33,740 nt of DNA from PSRI01 sp041484195 (GTDB taxonomy: Bacteria > Bacteroidota > Bacteroidia > Chitinophagales > Chitinophagaceae). The stretch's first letter is position 1. Every line of letters starts with the position of its first letter. Of this stretch, positions 15,861 through 24,420 are shown piece by piece. A program made the translations under genes and the position numbers. Below the pieces are notes generated by a model. The model did no database searches and was not told where the DNA came from. It saw only the letters and a program-made list of their open reading frames with translations. The DNA lies in contig JBGPHC010000039.1 in assembly GCA_041484195.1 (NCBI GenBank), positions 1-33,740 on the forward strand, in the 5' to 3' direction.

Positions 15861-16718
15861 CTATGAGCTAAGCATTCCGAATTTGCCCTCAGCATAATCT
15901 TTTTCCGCCTGTACTATTTCTTCCTGACTGTTCATTACAATATTTCCTTTGGCTGCAACTGGTTCATTGATAGGCTCAGCAGACAGATAGAGTAATTTGG
16001 CATTTGTATTTGTATAGACATCTATTTCAGTAGCATCTTTATTGAATATTGCTAACTGATGAGTGGCGACTTCCCGCTCCTGATTTAGTGTTATTTTCCC
16101 ATCCAGGACATAGAGTAAAGTCCAATAGCCCTCCGGTGCAATGAGGTGCAGCGTTTTATTCTGAGCTACCGAACCGAAGGCCGTCGTTACCGGAGTGAAT
16201 GACTTGATGGGCCCTTTCAATTTCCCATAATTTCCGCTGGCCAGACGGAGCCCACTCCCTTCCTCCGCGAATAACAATGGCATTTCTTCTTTTTTTGCCT
16301 GCTGATAATAAGGCTTGTCCATTTTATGACTGGCTGGAACATTTACCCAGATCTGCACTAATTCATAATCTCCTCCTTTTTCAAGCAGGTCTTTGCCGGG
16401 TCCTTCACTGTGCAAGAGCCCACTGCCGGCAAACATCCATTGTACTTCTCCGGCTCTTAAGATTCCACTATTTCCTGCGGAGTCTCTATGAAAACCTTCC
16501 CCTTGAAACATGAAGGTTACCGGAGCAAATCCTCTGTGCGGATGCGGGTTTAATCTTTCAGGTGGTGATCCTGGTGGATAGTGGTGTGGCGGCAGATGAT
16601 GAATGACAATAAATGGACTCGCAAACCGGAAATCACGGTTCGGCAGGGACTGAAGCACGGTTTCAGGACCGATACTTTTTTCCCTTGCGTCCAGAATAAA
16701 ATCAATCTTTTTTTTCAT
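15861..16718 (-). CDS. Pirin family protein
   Basis: This 285-residue double-cupin protein has the pirin signature HHLPPHHYPPGSPPERLNPHPHRGFAP (residues about 38-64). Those histidines form the metal site of the N-terminal cupin. MFQGEGFHRDSAGNSG, QWMFAGSGLLHSE and IWVNVPASHK follow, and a C-terminal cupin starts near residue 165. Pirins bind iron or another metal; some act as quercetin dioxygenases or redox sensors. The protein is cytoplasmic. Length is normal and the metal-binding residues look intact. It stands apart from its neighbours, with 540 bases of gene-free DNA upstream that contain a nested palindrome. Confidence 0.92.
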   Translation of the reverse strand: MKKKIDFILDAREKSIGPETVLQSLPNRDFRFASPFIVIHHLPPHHYPPGSPPERLNPHPHRGFAPVTFMFQGEGFHRDSAGNSGILRAGEVQWMFAGSGLLHSEGPGKDLLEKGGDYELVQIWVNVPASHKMDKPYYQQAKKEEMPLLFAEEGSGLRLASGNYGKLKGPIKSFTPVTTAFGSVAQNKTLHLIAPEGYWTLLYVLDGKITLNQEREVATHQLAIFNKDATEIDVYTNTNAKLLYLSAEPINEPVAAKGNIVMNSQEEIVQAEKDYAEGKFGMLSS

Positions 16719-17258
16719 TTCCGGGACTTACATAAAATTAATTAGAAAAATCAATTCTCATAACCGTCATCAACGCAATCCAGATACAAATAGCAGGGAT
16801 GATTGGCTTTCAATATGCTTCGACCCACGTGTAGTCATCCTTTTTTCCTGTTTCATTTCACGCTATCCTGTCGCACCCTACAGGACACGACCAACCACTC
16901 CCTGCCAATTTAATTCAACAGATATTAACTCAAAAAAGTTTTGCCAACTTGGTAAATAAGTTTTTTGCAATGGGCCTGCTAATGATGCGTTTCATGTTAA
17001 TACCCTCCTTTTTTTACCATGAGTGATCTGAAATGAAAGTAAATTTTACACCAGGGCTACTTGCGGCGGAATACAAGGAGCCATTCTTTGAGATTATTTG
17101 TTAAATGCACAAACGGATGGGTTTAAATCCGGAATGCGAATTTCATACCAGATTGATGTATACTGGCCCACATGCTGTATCATTATTAAAGCCTCTTTTT
17201 TTAAGGGTCGAAATAGTTGGGACAGAATTAATCAAACCAATCTGGTTATTGGCTAAGA
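16719..17258. other. 540-bp gene-free region upstream of pirin
   Basis: No supported gene. It contains a short hairpin TCCTGT-cgcaccct-ACAGGA near 16869-16888 and the nested palindrome at 16931-16967. A plus-strand frame at 17105-17332 runs into the 3' end of a minus-strand gene and has no recognisable product. Confidence 0.5.
16931..16967. promoter_or_regulatory. Nested imperfect palindrome upstream of pirin
   Basis: CAAAAAA at 16931-16937 pairs with TTTTTTG at 16961-16967. Between them lies CCAA-C-TTGG (16944-16952), extended to a near-symmetric TTGCCAACTTGGTAA. It sits about 210-250 bases upstream of the pirin start. It may be an operator or a rho-independent terminator for the upstream minus-strand gene. 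The T run after the stem on the minus strand would fit the latter. Confidence 0.4.
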
Positions 17259-17702
17259 CTAAAATCTCCTTGTGGTCAATACCAGATCCATGCCCGGGTG
17301 CATCACATCGCCGGTTTCCTCGGCTGTTATAAAGACCCGAACGGGTTTAAATGGAGTAGTCGCACTCAAAGAGCCCTTTTTAACTTTGGACAACATAGTA
17401 GTGCCGATATTGATCTGGCCTAAATTTTTGTCTCCATTGCGTTCTGTCTCCATCCAGACTACATAAGTTTCCTTTGGCGGTGTGAGTCTTTTTGGTTCGG
17501 CCAGATTTTTCACACTGATATCGAGTGAGTAATTCTTATTCTTATCCTTTTTAATTTTCACCTGGCCTTCAGCGCCCGGCACTACCGTGGAAATGTCAAA
17601 AGCTATTTTCTTTGAGCAGGAGTCAAAAGAAATAATGAGGAGTAAGCCAGACAGAGCGGTGAGAAGCCATCTTGCGGCAAGATTTAGTTTTATCGCTTTC
17701 AT
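17259..17702 (-). CDS. Hypothetical lipoprotein
   Basis: The 147-residue protein starts at 17702 with MKAIKLNLAARWLLTALSG and a lipobox FDSC followed by SKK, so it should be lipid-anchored. The frame is open back to 17759, but that would bury the signal. The mature part has a beta-rich pattern (GQVKIKKDKNKNYSLDISVKN ... YVVWMETERNG) and ends ITAEETGDVMHPGMDLVLTTRRF. This looks like a compact immunoglobulin-like or anti-sigma-type beta-sandwich. I cannot assign a function. It follows a membrane protein gene by 62 bases, probably on one transcript. Confidence 0.7.
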   Translation of the reverse strand: MKAIKLNLAARWLLTALSGLLLIISFDSCSKKIAFDISTVVPGAEGQVKIKKDKNKNYSLDISVKNLAEPKRLTPPKETYVVWMETERNGDKNLGQINIGTTMLSKVKKGSLSATTPFKPVRVFITAEETGDVMHPGMDLVLTTRRF

Positions 17703-17764
17703 GTTCTTAGTTTTAAGAATTGATGTTAAATAGTAAAATGAATATAATATCCGATACAACCGGT

Positions 17765-18304
17765 TTATGATTTTTCTTCAATTACCTGCACTGTGCATTC
17801 TTCCAGTCTTCCGAACAGAATTGTTTCACGCTTGAAGGGGCGCCATTCATAAAGAAGCAATTCCGCGGGGCGCCAAAGCGCAACCCACCCGATGATGATC
17901 AGGGATTCCCGAATGGTAATCTCTAATCCGCCCTTCGGCAAAAGCCGGCCACCAATTTGTGTCAATACCAATATTATTCCTACAAAGCCAATTCCGATCA
18001 CAAGACTACTCCAGCCAAGTTTCACCGAATCCTTCAATTGTTTCTCCGATTTTTTCCTGCGATATCCAAAATGTTGGGAAACGGCATTTCCTATTACTTC
18101 TGTCCTGGCTGATTCTGACTCAGGAATCAAAACCTTCAAATTTATTGGCTCATGTCGCGGAAGCGTCAAGGCTTCTTCGATAATGAATTCTTCAGTATCG
18201 ACGTTAAGCTTACGCCTGAAATAAGCTGGTGCCTTTGGGTCAATTAGCATTTGCTCCACGGTTTGAATGCGAATTGTTATTTCGTTTGAAAAATTCAAGC
18301 TCAC
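17765..18304 (-). CDS. Hypothetical membrane protein
   Basis: The 179-residue protein begins with a soluble region (about residues 1-95) and has two hydrophobic segments, near 97-118 (SLVIGIGFVGIILVLTQIGG) and 130-150 (LIIIGWVALWRPAELLLYEW). A charged tail ends EECTVQVIEEKS. No catalytic motif is visible and I recognise no named family. Similar two-pass proteins of unknown role are common in bacteria. It lies upstream of the lipoprotein gene on the same strand, so a small two-gene envelope operon is likely. Confidence 0.7.
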   Translation of the reverse strand: MSLNFSNEITIRIQTVEQMLIDPKAPAYFRRKLNVDTEEFIIEEALTLPRHEPINLKVLIPESESARTEVIGNAVSQHFGYRRKKSEKQLKDSVKLGWSSLVIGIGFVGIILVLTQIGGRLLPKGGLEITIRESLIIIGWVALWRPAELLLYEWRPFKRETILFGRLEECTVQVIEEKS

Positions 18305-18553
18305 TGTTTATGGGTTTTAAAAAATTTCCAAATTCTGGTCTGCATGAGAGCGATCTGCATTTTGGCAGGTCTGCCTCACACAGATATTGGCTTCTACATG
18401 GATAATGCATTTTGAATACTGAGAGGATATTGGTTATAGTGCAGGAAGCGTCTTTGTCTATTTAATATCAATGAGGGGACGGCGATCTATTTCATCAGTC
18501 TGGTTAAAGATCGGAAAATGCAATTCGCCGAATGATTAAAGCTACTTCAAAGG

Positions 18554-19639
18554 TCAGGAGCTTATTTCATTTTTAATCCCGCTATTTTCCTGCAACTCAT
18601 CTCTGGAAGGGCCCAATTCCTTTCTCAACTCAGGAGCTACCCAGGCCCCAAATAATTCAATGGAATGCATGACTTTCTTATGTGGCATATCACCTACACT
18701 CATTTGGGCCAGGAAACGGGTATTGCCAAACAATTCGTGTTCATACATGATCTTGTCAATTACTTCCTGCGGACTACCCACAACCAATGCGCCTTTTGGG
18801 GATCGCGAATATTCAAATTGCTGACGGCTTAGCGGCGGCCATCCCCTTTCCCTGCCGATGCGGTTCATCATGTTAGCATAAGACGGATAGAATTCATCAC
18901 CAGCCCGCTGCGAATCATCTGCCAGATATACATGAGAGTTTATTCCCAATTGGAGATTTGCCATGTCCTGCCCGGCTTTCTGTGCAGTCTTGCGATAGAG
19001 TTCTACGAAAGGAACAAACTGCTCCGGAGTTCCGCCTATAATGGCCAGGGTCAATGGTAATCCAAGAGTGGCAGCCCTCATTGCTGATGAAGGTGTACCA
19101 CCCGCTGCCAGCCAGATTGGTATTGATGCCTGGTAAGGACGTGGATAAACACCAAGGTTCTCTATTGAAGGGCGATGCTTTCCTTTCCAGGAAACGATTT
19201 CATGTTTATTGAGATTCAACAGCAGATCCAATTTTTCAGTGAAGAGGGTATCATAATCCTCCAGGTCATATCCGAACAATGGAAAGGATTCAATAAATGA
19301 TCCTCTGCCCGCCATGATTTCCGCGCGTCCATCCGAAAGTTGATCCACGGTAGCAAAATCCTGGAAAATGCGAACCGGGTCATCCGAACTCAGGACTGTG
19401 ACCGCACTGGTCAGTCTTATTTTCCGGGTCATTACCGCCGCCGCCCCCAGTATGATTGCTGGCGCTGATACTGCATAATCTGGCCGATGATGTTCTCCCA
19501 CTCCAAAAACGTCCAGGCCCAAATCATCGGCCAGTTTTATTTCTTCCATTAGGTCTTTAATGCGCTGATGCGTATTCATTGCCTTGCCTGAACCAGGCTG
19601 AGGCCTCACATCAACAAAAGTATATAAGCCCAATTCCAT
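18554..19639 (-). CDS. LLM-class flavin-dependent oxidoreductase
   Basis: The 361-residue protein belongs to the bacterial luciferase-like TIM-barrel family that uses FMN or F420. Landmarks are LADDLGLDVFGVGEHHRPDY (residues about 36-55), the IRLTSAVTVLSSDDPVRIFQDFATVDQLS strand and helix, and RAEIMAGRGSF near residue 107. PIWLAAGGTPSSAMRAATLG and PQEVIDKI follow. Length is typical of the putative monooxygenase subgroup (Atu2307-like). The substrate is unknown. It lies 117 bases downstream of the SnoaL-like lipoprotein gene and may close the operon that starts with the OsmC fusion. Confidence 0.92.
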   Translation of the reverse strand: MELGLYTFVDVRPQPGSGKAMNTHQRIKDLMEEIKLADDLGLDVFGVGEHHRPDYAVSAPAIILGAAAVMTRKIRLTSAVTVLSSDDPVRIFQDFATVDQLSDGRAEIMAGRGSFIESFPLFGYDLEDYDTLFTEKLDLLLNLNKHEIVSWKGKHRPSIENLGVYPRPYQASIPIWLAAGGTPSSAMRAATLGLPLTLAIIGGTPEQFVPFVELYRKTAQKAGQDMANLQLGINSHVYLADDSQRAGDEFYPSYANMMNRIGRERGWPPLSRQQFEYSRSPKGALVVGSPQEVIDKIMYEHELFGNTRFLAQMSVGDMPHKKVMHSIELFGAWVAPELRKELGPSRDELQENSGIKNEISS

Positions 19640-19756
19640 CTCTAAATGTTATGCTTTTATTTGAATGAATTTCCATTGCTGTTTGATGAGCCGCTCAATT
19701 ATTCCCTGCTTCATCCATAATTTTTGTGCAATCCCAGGGAAAACCGGTTCTGTTCT

Positions 19757-20362
19757 TTATTTCCTCAAACCCATTTGACTCATATATGTCTGGTTATCCC
19801 AGAACAATGATTCTTCGATCATCAAACCATTTTTCCAATGGCCGACGGTGCACATAGGGATCTTGAATGATTTTCCCGTTGGCTGAATAAATTTTCCATT
19901 TCCAGCAGGCATGGGTTTGGTGAATGTGCCTTCCATTACGCCTGTGACGCAGGTCCATTCACCTTTGCCGTCTCCGAAACGGATAGGATGAACTTTTATC
20001 CTGGTGTCAGGTGCATACACAAACATGGCTATCATGTCTTCGATATGTTTGTCAAGACCGTTGGTATGGTGACCGTCGGGCCAGTTTACGACGATGTCCT
20101 GAGAATGGCTTTCATGGAATCTTACCCATTCCTGGCCGCTGAATATTACAAAGTCCAGGGTGTCAAATCTGGTGAGATTTTTTTCCAGTGTGGCAGCTCC
20201 GTCAGAAATGCTCTTCAGGACATTTTGCATGGAGTCAATTTTAGCCTGCATTTCCGTTGAGCTGCCGCCCATATTCCCGGAACAGCCTGCGAGCGCAAGC
20301 ATCAATGCTGAGGCAAAGAACGCAGCAATCGATTTGGATGAGTAGATGATCGCCTTTTTCAT
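19757..20362 (-). CDS. SnoaL/NTF2-like ester cyclase domain lipoprotein
   Basis: From ATG 20362 the protein has 201 residues. It starts MKKAIIYSSKSIAAFFASAL with lipobox LALAGC, so it should be a lipid-anchored periplasmic protein. A longer frame to 20461 overlaps the SDR gene and is not needed. After a short coiled region (about 35-60), residues 75-195 form an NTF2-like cone. It has FHESHSQDIVVNWPDGHHTNG, KVHPIRFGDGKGEWTCVTG and a late MIEESLFWDNQTYMSQMGL. Ester cyclase/SnoaL-like proteins include polyketide cyclases, but most have no known activity. It follows the SDR gene by 58 bases. Confidence 0.82.
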   Translation of the reverse strand: MKKAIIYSSKSIAAFFASALMLALAGCSGNMGGSSTEMQAKIDSMQNVLKSISDGAATLEKNLTRFDTLDFVIFSGQEWVRFHESHSQDIVVNWPDGHHTNGLDKHIEDMIAMFVYAPDTRIKVHPIRFGDGKGEWTCVTGVMEGTFTKPMPAGNGKFIQPTGKSFKIPMCTVGHWKNGLMIEESLFWDNQTYMSQMGLRK

Positions 20363-20420
20363 TATTTGATGATTTAGTTGTGAAGGATATAAAGAATTTC
20401 TGAAAATCGATTGGAAGGAC

Positions 20421-21182
20421 TTATTGAGCCAGATACCCACCATCAATATTGTAATAGGCACCGGTTACAAAGGAAGCCTTATCCGAATTGAGCCATAGGG
20501 CCAGCTCGGCCACTTCTTCGGAATTACCCAGTCTCCCCATTGGATGCAGGCCCACCAAGGCTTTCATGGTGGCGTCGTCCAGCGAATTGGTAAGCAGGGG
20601 TGTTACTATATACCCCGGGCCGATTGAATTGACCCGGATCTTCTGGTCGGCGTATTCCAGCGCGGCCGCTTCCGTAAGCCCTATCACACCATGTTTAGCG
20701 GCTACATAGGCCGGGGATCCCTTGGCCCCAACCTTACCCAATATGGAAGCGATATTTACAATGCTGCCTCCTCCGGAAGCAAGCATAGCGGGGATTTGGT
20801 AACGCAGGCCATAAAAAACCCCTGACAGGTTGATCGAAATAACTTTATCCCAGCCATCTATAGGATATTCACCCACGTATTTTAGTGGTCCCCCGATGCC
20901 GGCGTTATTGACCGCAATATGTAATCCTCCAAATGTTTTCACTGCCTGGTCAACCGTGTTCTTGCTGTCATCGGGCCTGGATGTATCGGCCTTCACAAAA
21001 AATGCTTCACCACCCTTTGCTTTTATTTGAGCAACGGTTTCATTACCGCCTTTTTCATCAACATCCGAAATAACAAGCTTTGCTCCTTCGGACGCATATA
21101 GGTTTGCTATGGCCCTGCCAATGCCGGAACCGGCTCCCGTTACTATGGCGGTCTTATTTTCCAGCGTTTTCATGATGTCCAT
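20421..21182 (-). CDS. Short-chain dehydrogenase/reductase (SDR)
   Basis: This classical SDR has 253 residues. The cofactor motif TGAGSGIG is at residues 15-22 and NNAG at 92-95. The catalytic Ser146, Tyr159 and Lys163 are in NIASILG and YVAAK. Asp40 at the end of the second strand (LVISDVD) favours NAD(H) over NADP(H). The C terminus ends TGAYYNIDGGYLAQ, as usual. The protein is cytoplasmic; the substrate is probably a small alcohol or ketone but cannot be told. A second ATG at 21173 is possible. The OsmC fusion gene ends 18 bases upstream, a tight operon spacing. Confidence 0.93.
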   Translation of the reverse strand: MDIMKTLENKTAIVTGAGSGIGRAIANLYASEGAKLVISDVDEKGGNETVAQIKAKGGEAFFVKADTSRPDDSKNTVDQAVKTFGGLHIAVNNAGIGGPLKYVGEYPIDGWDKVISINLSGVFYGLRYQIPAMLASGGGSIVNIASILGKVGAKGSPAYVAAKHGVIGLTEAAALEYADQKIRVNSIGPGYIVTPLLTNSLDDATMKALVGLHPMGRLGNSEEVAELALWLNSDKASFVTGAYYNIDGGYLAQ

Positions 21183-21200
21183 TTTTTGATTATGAATTTT

Positions 21201-21845
21201 CTAATCTTTCTTTTCATTGTGAAGGAATCCAAGAGCGCCGGACGGGCATTTCTTTATCTGCTGCTCAATTCTTTCGGCGTTGGCACCATCCGGGCTAATC
21301 CATTTCCTGACTTTTGGATCGAACACTTCCGGAAGCTGGGTCCAGCACCTGGTGGAATGCTGACAGAATTCAGGCTTCCATACCACGGTGATCTCTTTAT
21401 TTGTATAATCTATTTCCTTCGTGCCGCCATCCCTGAATACAAAAGTCCTTGCCTTAACGTTACCCTCAAGCAATTTGGTTATCGGACATTGCGCGGCTAT
21501 TTCCAATAGCTGAACTTTTTGCTCCTCCGAAACTGGGCTAAGGAACATGATATCACAGTCAATGATGGTTGTGGTATTCCCCTCTTTTGTTTCCTGGTAT
21601 AAATTTGTATTTATTGCGATGGACGGTATGTCCCAGCCCTTGCGGTCAATATACATTCTCAGTGCAACAAGGGCGCAGGAAGCAACGGCTGTCAGTAACA
21701 GGGTAAAGGGATCGGGGCCTTTATCTGCACCTCCCTTAATTGGGGGTTCATCGCTGATGAAATTTCCATTCCGCCACTCAATATTGCACTGATATTTCTC
21801 AACGCCGATTTCGCCATGTACCGGCTTATCCAATTTGTATTGCAT
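21201..21845 (-). CDS. Fusion of OsmC peroxidase-like domain and divergent Fe-S (Fer4_19/YjdI) domain
   Basis: The first ~140 of 214 residues are an OsmC/Ohr-like domain with the paired redox cysteines Cys57 (AVASCALV) and Cys120 (AAQCPITKLL), as used to reduce organic hydroperoxides. Residues about 150-208 match the YjdI/Fer4_19 mono-cluster domain: C161-x-H-x-x-x-C167, then LPEVFDP, then C200-PSGALGF. These three Cys and one His could hold an Fe-S cluster. Separate genes for both domains are common; here they form one chain, suggesting electron delivery from the cluster to the peroxidase or redox sensing. The protein is cytoplasmic. It is followed by the SDR gene after 18 bases. Confidence 0.88.
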   Translation of the reverse strand: MQYKLDKPVHGEIGVEKYQCNIEWRNGNFISDEPPIKGGADKGPDPFTLLLTAVASCALVALRMYIDRKGWDIPSIAINTNLYQETKEGNTTTIIDCDIMFLSPVSEEQKVQLLEIAAQCPITKLLEGNVKARTFVFRDGGTKEIDYTNKEITVVWKPEFCQHSTRCWTQLPEVFDPKVRKWISPDGANAERIEQQIKKCPSGALGFLHNEKKD

Positions 21846-21996
21846 AGATATATTTTATGCGTTCAAACCTTTATGTTACCGTCCGAAAAGCGATCCCTGT
21901 ACGTTTAAGGTATCCCCGGAGGAATGAGACAGCACCTCATCCAGGTCGGTTATTGAGACCGGCAGGATCGGGTCAGTTGGTTCGAATTACTTTATA

Positions 21997-22551
21997 TTAT
22001 GATTCCTTAGCCATCTGCAATTCACAGTTGAGCCATACATCCTCACTCACCAGCACTCCTCCCGCCTCCAGGGCTGCATTCCAATTCAGGTTCCAATCTT
22101 TGCGGTTTATTTTTCCACTCACGGAAAAAACGGCTTTGTGAATTCCCCAGGGATCTTTCATGATTCCACCATATTCAACATTCAACTTTATTCTCTTTGT
22201 AATGCCTTTGATAGTGAGGTCTCCATACAATTCATAGTTGCCAACTTTGGGGGTCTTTTCATAAGTGTTGGCCACGAATGTGATTTCTTTGAAATGATCC
22301 ACTTCAAAAAAATCGGCACTTCTCAGATGCTCGTCTCTTTTTTCATCACCGGTATCAATGGATCCAGGGTTCACCCAAAAATCTACTTCAGCGGTCATGA
22401 AGTCTTCGCCTGTGGTATAAATGCTTGCGTCAAATTCTTTGAATGAGCCTCTTACATTGGCAATCATAAGGTGTTTCACTCTGAAGCCAATTTCGCTGTG
22501 GGCGTGGTCAATAGCCCATTTTGTCTTTGTTGTTACGGAGGTAGTTTCCAT
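21997..22551 (-). CDS. YceI family protein, cytosolic type
   Basis: The 184-residue protein is a YceI-type lipocalin-like barrel that binds isoprenoid or other lipid-like ligands. Visible family motifs are WAIDHAHSEIGFRVKHLM, the strand containing SIDTGDEKRDEHLRSADFF, and YELYGDLTIKGITK. Unlike most YceI proteins it has no signal peptide and starts METTSVTTKTKWAID, so it is probably cytoplasmic. A second, exported YceI gene lies at 23804-24379. The OsmC fusion follows 151 bases downstream on the same strand. Confidence 0.92.
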   Translation of the reverse strand: METTSVTTKTKWAIDHAHSEIGFRVKHLMIANVRGSFKEFDASIYTTGEDFMTAEVDFWVNPGSIDTGDEKRDEHLRSADFFEVDHFKEITFVANTYEKTPKVGNYELYGDLTIKGITKRIKLNVEYGGIMKDPWGIHKAVFSVSGKINRKDWNLNWNAALEAGGVLVSEDVWLNCELQMAKES

Positions 22552-22914
22552 TTTAATTTTTATTTTACAAGGTTTACTAATGCTGAAAGAATAATTGTGC
22601 GCCTATCCCAAAGCTTAGTTGATAATCACCAGGGATAGGGCGAACTCGTTCGCGCGTAATCCATTTTCATGATTCACCAAACAATTGAATGTTTCGAATG
22701 TTTTCAAGTAGTACGGCGGGATTTCAGGTGGAATATGGGGGAAGCTCTTACAGGAGTTCGAATCAACTGTCGGTCGCTCCTTTTAAGATACCGACATTCC
22801 CCGGGATTCCTGCGATTGTTCAACAGGTTCGGATATTAGTTAACAATATTCAGAATACAGATTACAAAAACGAGCCTCGATTTGTTCAGATTGAACCTAA
22901 TTTCATTTCAATTG
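22552..22914. other. Intergenic region between the dioxygenase and YceI genes
   Basis: 363 bases with no supported gene. A plus-strand frame (22689-22922) without a recognisable product or ribosome site crosses most of it. I see no strong promoter or terminator. Confidence 0.45.
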
Positions 22915-23748
22915 TTAAGTGAGTTTTACCGAGGTCATGGTTAGCGAGCCCGCAACCACTTTGTCATTGAAAAAAGAAATTTCGTCTTTGGTACTTTTCA
23001 AACCCAGGGTATATAGGAGAGGCAGATAATGCTCCGGTGTTGGAATCGCTAAGCTGCTTTCCGCACCCAGGCTTTGGTAATTGATCAGCGACTGGTAGTT
23101 GCCTTCTGTGATTAATTCTTTGAATTGATAATTCATCTTCAGCGCCCAGTCATATCCATAACCCGGCTCTTCCATTCTATCCCAGGCAACCATTTTAAGA
23201 TTATGGACCATATTTCCGCTGCCGATGATCAGCACGCCTTTCTTTCTCAGGGCAAATAGCTCCTTTCCCAGATCATAATGGTATTGCGGCGCTTTGGTAA
23301 AATCAATACTCAGTTGGAGGACGGGAATCTTAGCTTCCGGATACATGTGCCTGACAACGGTCCATGTACCGTGATCCAATCCCCAGTCATGATCCAATTC
23401 CACATGGGCTGAATTCAGCAATGAAGCGGTATCTGCCGCCAGTTTGGGATCACCGGGTGCATTGTATTGAACCTGGTATAGCTTTTTTGGAAAGCCTCCA
23501 AAATCATGAATGGTTTTGGGGAAATCCATCGCTGTTATAAGGGTGCCCCGGCTAAACCAATGGGCAGAAATAACCAGCACTGCTTTCGGTACCGGGATTT
23601 CCTTTGCCATCTGAGTCCAGCGTTGGCTGAATTCATTGTCTTCGATACCATTCATCGGCGAACCATGGCCGATGAATAGTACCGGCATCAATTGTTCCTG
23701 CTCCCTGAGTTCGCTCGTGAACTTATTGAATGCTGAAAGACTTGTCAT
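22915..23748 (-). CDS. LigB-type extradiol dioxygenase (DODA/YgiD family)
   Basis: From ATG 23748 the protein has 277 residues. AGGAGT at 23756-23761 is a good ribosome site seven bases before this start, which also removes a long non-homologous extension that overlaps the YceI gene. Family motifs include LFIGHGSPMN (His28), ISAHWFSRG (His63), DHDWGLDHGTWTVV and IGSGNMVHNL, which supply the metal-binding histidines. DODA/YgiD enzymes open catechol rings, for example 4,5-DOPA, with Fe or Zn. It is cytoplasmic. The exported YceI gene ends 55 bases upstream, so it probably belongs to the 25763-22915 transcription unit. Confidence 0.92.
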   Translation of the reverse strand: MTSLSAFNKFTSELREQEQLMPVLFIGHGSPMNGIEDNEFSQRWTQMAKEIPVPKAVLVISAHWFSRGTLITAMDFPKTIHDFGGFPKKLYQVQYNAPGDPKLAADTASLLNSAHVELDHDWGLDHGTWTVVRHMYPEAKIPVLQLSIDFTKAPQYHYDLGKELFALRKKGVLIIGSGNMVHNLKMVAWDRMEEPGYGYDWALKMNYQFKELITEGNYQSLINYQSLGAESSLAIPTPEHYLPLLYTLGLKSTKDEISFFNDKVVAGSLTMTSVKLT

Positions 23749-23755
23749 TATTGTT

Positions 23756-23761
23756 ACTCCT
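23756..23761 (-). promoter_or_regulatory. Ribosome binding site deciding the dioxygenase start
   Basis: AGGAGT on the minus strand lies seven bases before ATG 23748. It supports this start over the longer frame opening at 23907. Confidence 0.65.
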
Positions 23762-23803
23762 GTAGTAATTTTCTGAATGAATATTTTTTCCTTTGATGCA
23801 GGG

Positions 23804-24379
23804 CTATTTAATTTTTTTGAATTCGCCATCTGCCCTGATGCTGACTTCGTTGCCCAGCATGACCTCGGGAAATTTAGTTCCAATCCCGAAATCCGAGCGA
23901 AGAACAATTCCTGTTAACTGAAAACCGGCGGTCGTTGATTTGTCCTGCGGATTTTCAATGGTTCCCCGATACCATAGATTCATGGTCACAGGCTTCGTGA
24001 TTCCATGGAGCGTGAGGTCACCCGTAAGCTTGTATTTATTATTTCCTTCTTTCTTAATCGAGGTGCTCTTGAATTGCATACTTGGATATTTCTGCACATC
24101 AAAAAAATCGGCGCTTCTCAAATGATTGTCTCTCATTTCTACTTCCGTATTGACAGAAGCAACGTCTGAAGAGAACTCAAATACTGCATCGCTGAAATCA
24201 GCCTGGTTCGTGCTAACCTTTACTTCGAAAGTCTTGAATAATCCCGCAACATCAGAAATACTCATATGGGTGACACTGAAAGTCAGTTTGGAATGAAGCG
24301 GATCCGATTTCCAACTTGTTTGGGCTAAAACTGACATGCTCAACAATGCACCGGCCGCCAGAGAAATTAATTTTTTCAT
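23804..24379 (-). CDS. YceI family protein, exported type
   Basis: The 191-residue protein has a signal peptide MKKLISLAAGALLSMSVLAQ. It is followed by the YceI barrel: WKSDPLHSKLTFSVTHMSIS, VEMRDNHLRSADFFDVQKYP, YKLTGDLTLHGITKPV and ALGNEV-like C-terminal strands (LGNEVSIRADGEFKK). It should be periplasmic and bind a polyisoprenoid such as a quinone precursor. It resembles the cytosolic copy at 21997-22551 in the shared HLRSADFF segment, so the pair arose from one family. It follows the NAD(P)H-binding gene by 41 bases. Confidence 0.93.
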   Translation of the reverse strand: MKKLISLAAGALLSMSVLAQTSWKSDPLHSKLTFSVTHMSISDVAGLFKTFEVKVSTNQADFSDAVFEFSSDVASVNTEVEMRDNHLRSADFFDVQKYPSMQFKSTSIKKEGNNKYKLTGDLTLHGITKPVTMNLWYRGTIENPQDKSTTAGFQLTGIVLRSDFGIGTKFPEVMLGNEVSIRADGEFKKIK

Positions 24380-24420
24380 GAATTGAATGTTTAGTTTGTT
24401 TTTTAGCGTATAGATTGTTT

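Noticed and set aside
22750..22772. tRNA-like T-loop (AGTTCGAATC)
   Set aside because: The flanking stem does not pair and no acceptor, D or anticodon arms are present.
22689..22922. 77-residue plus-strand ORF
   Set aside because: No family, no ribosome site, and it overlaps the stop of the dioxygenase gene.
23749..23907. Extended N terminus of the dioxygenase
   Set aside because: It is the antisense-independent overlap with the YceI gene end; a strong ribosome site supports ATG 23748.
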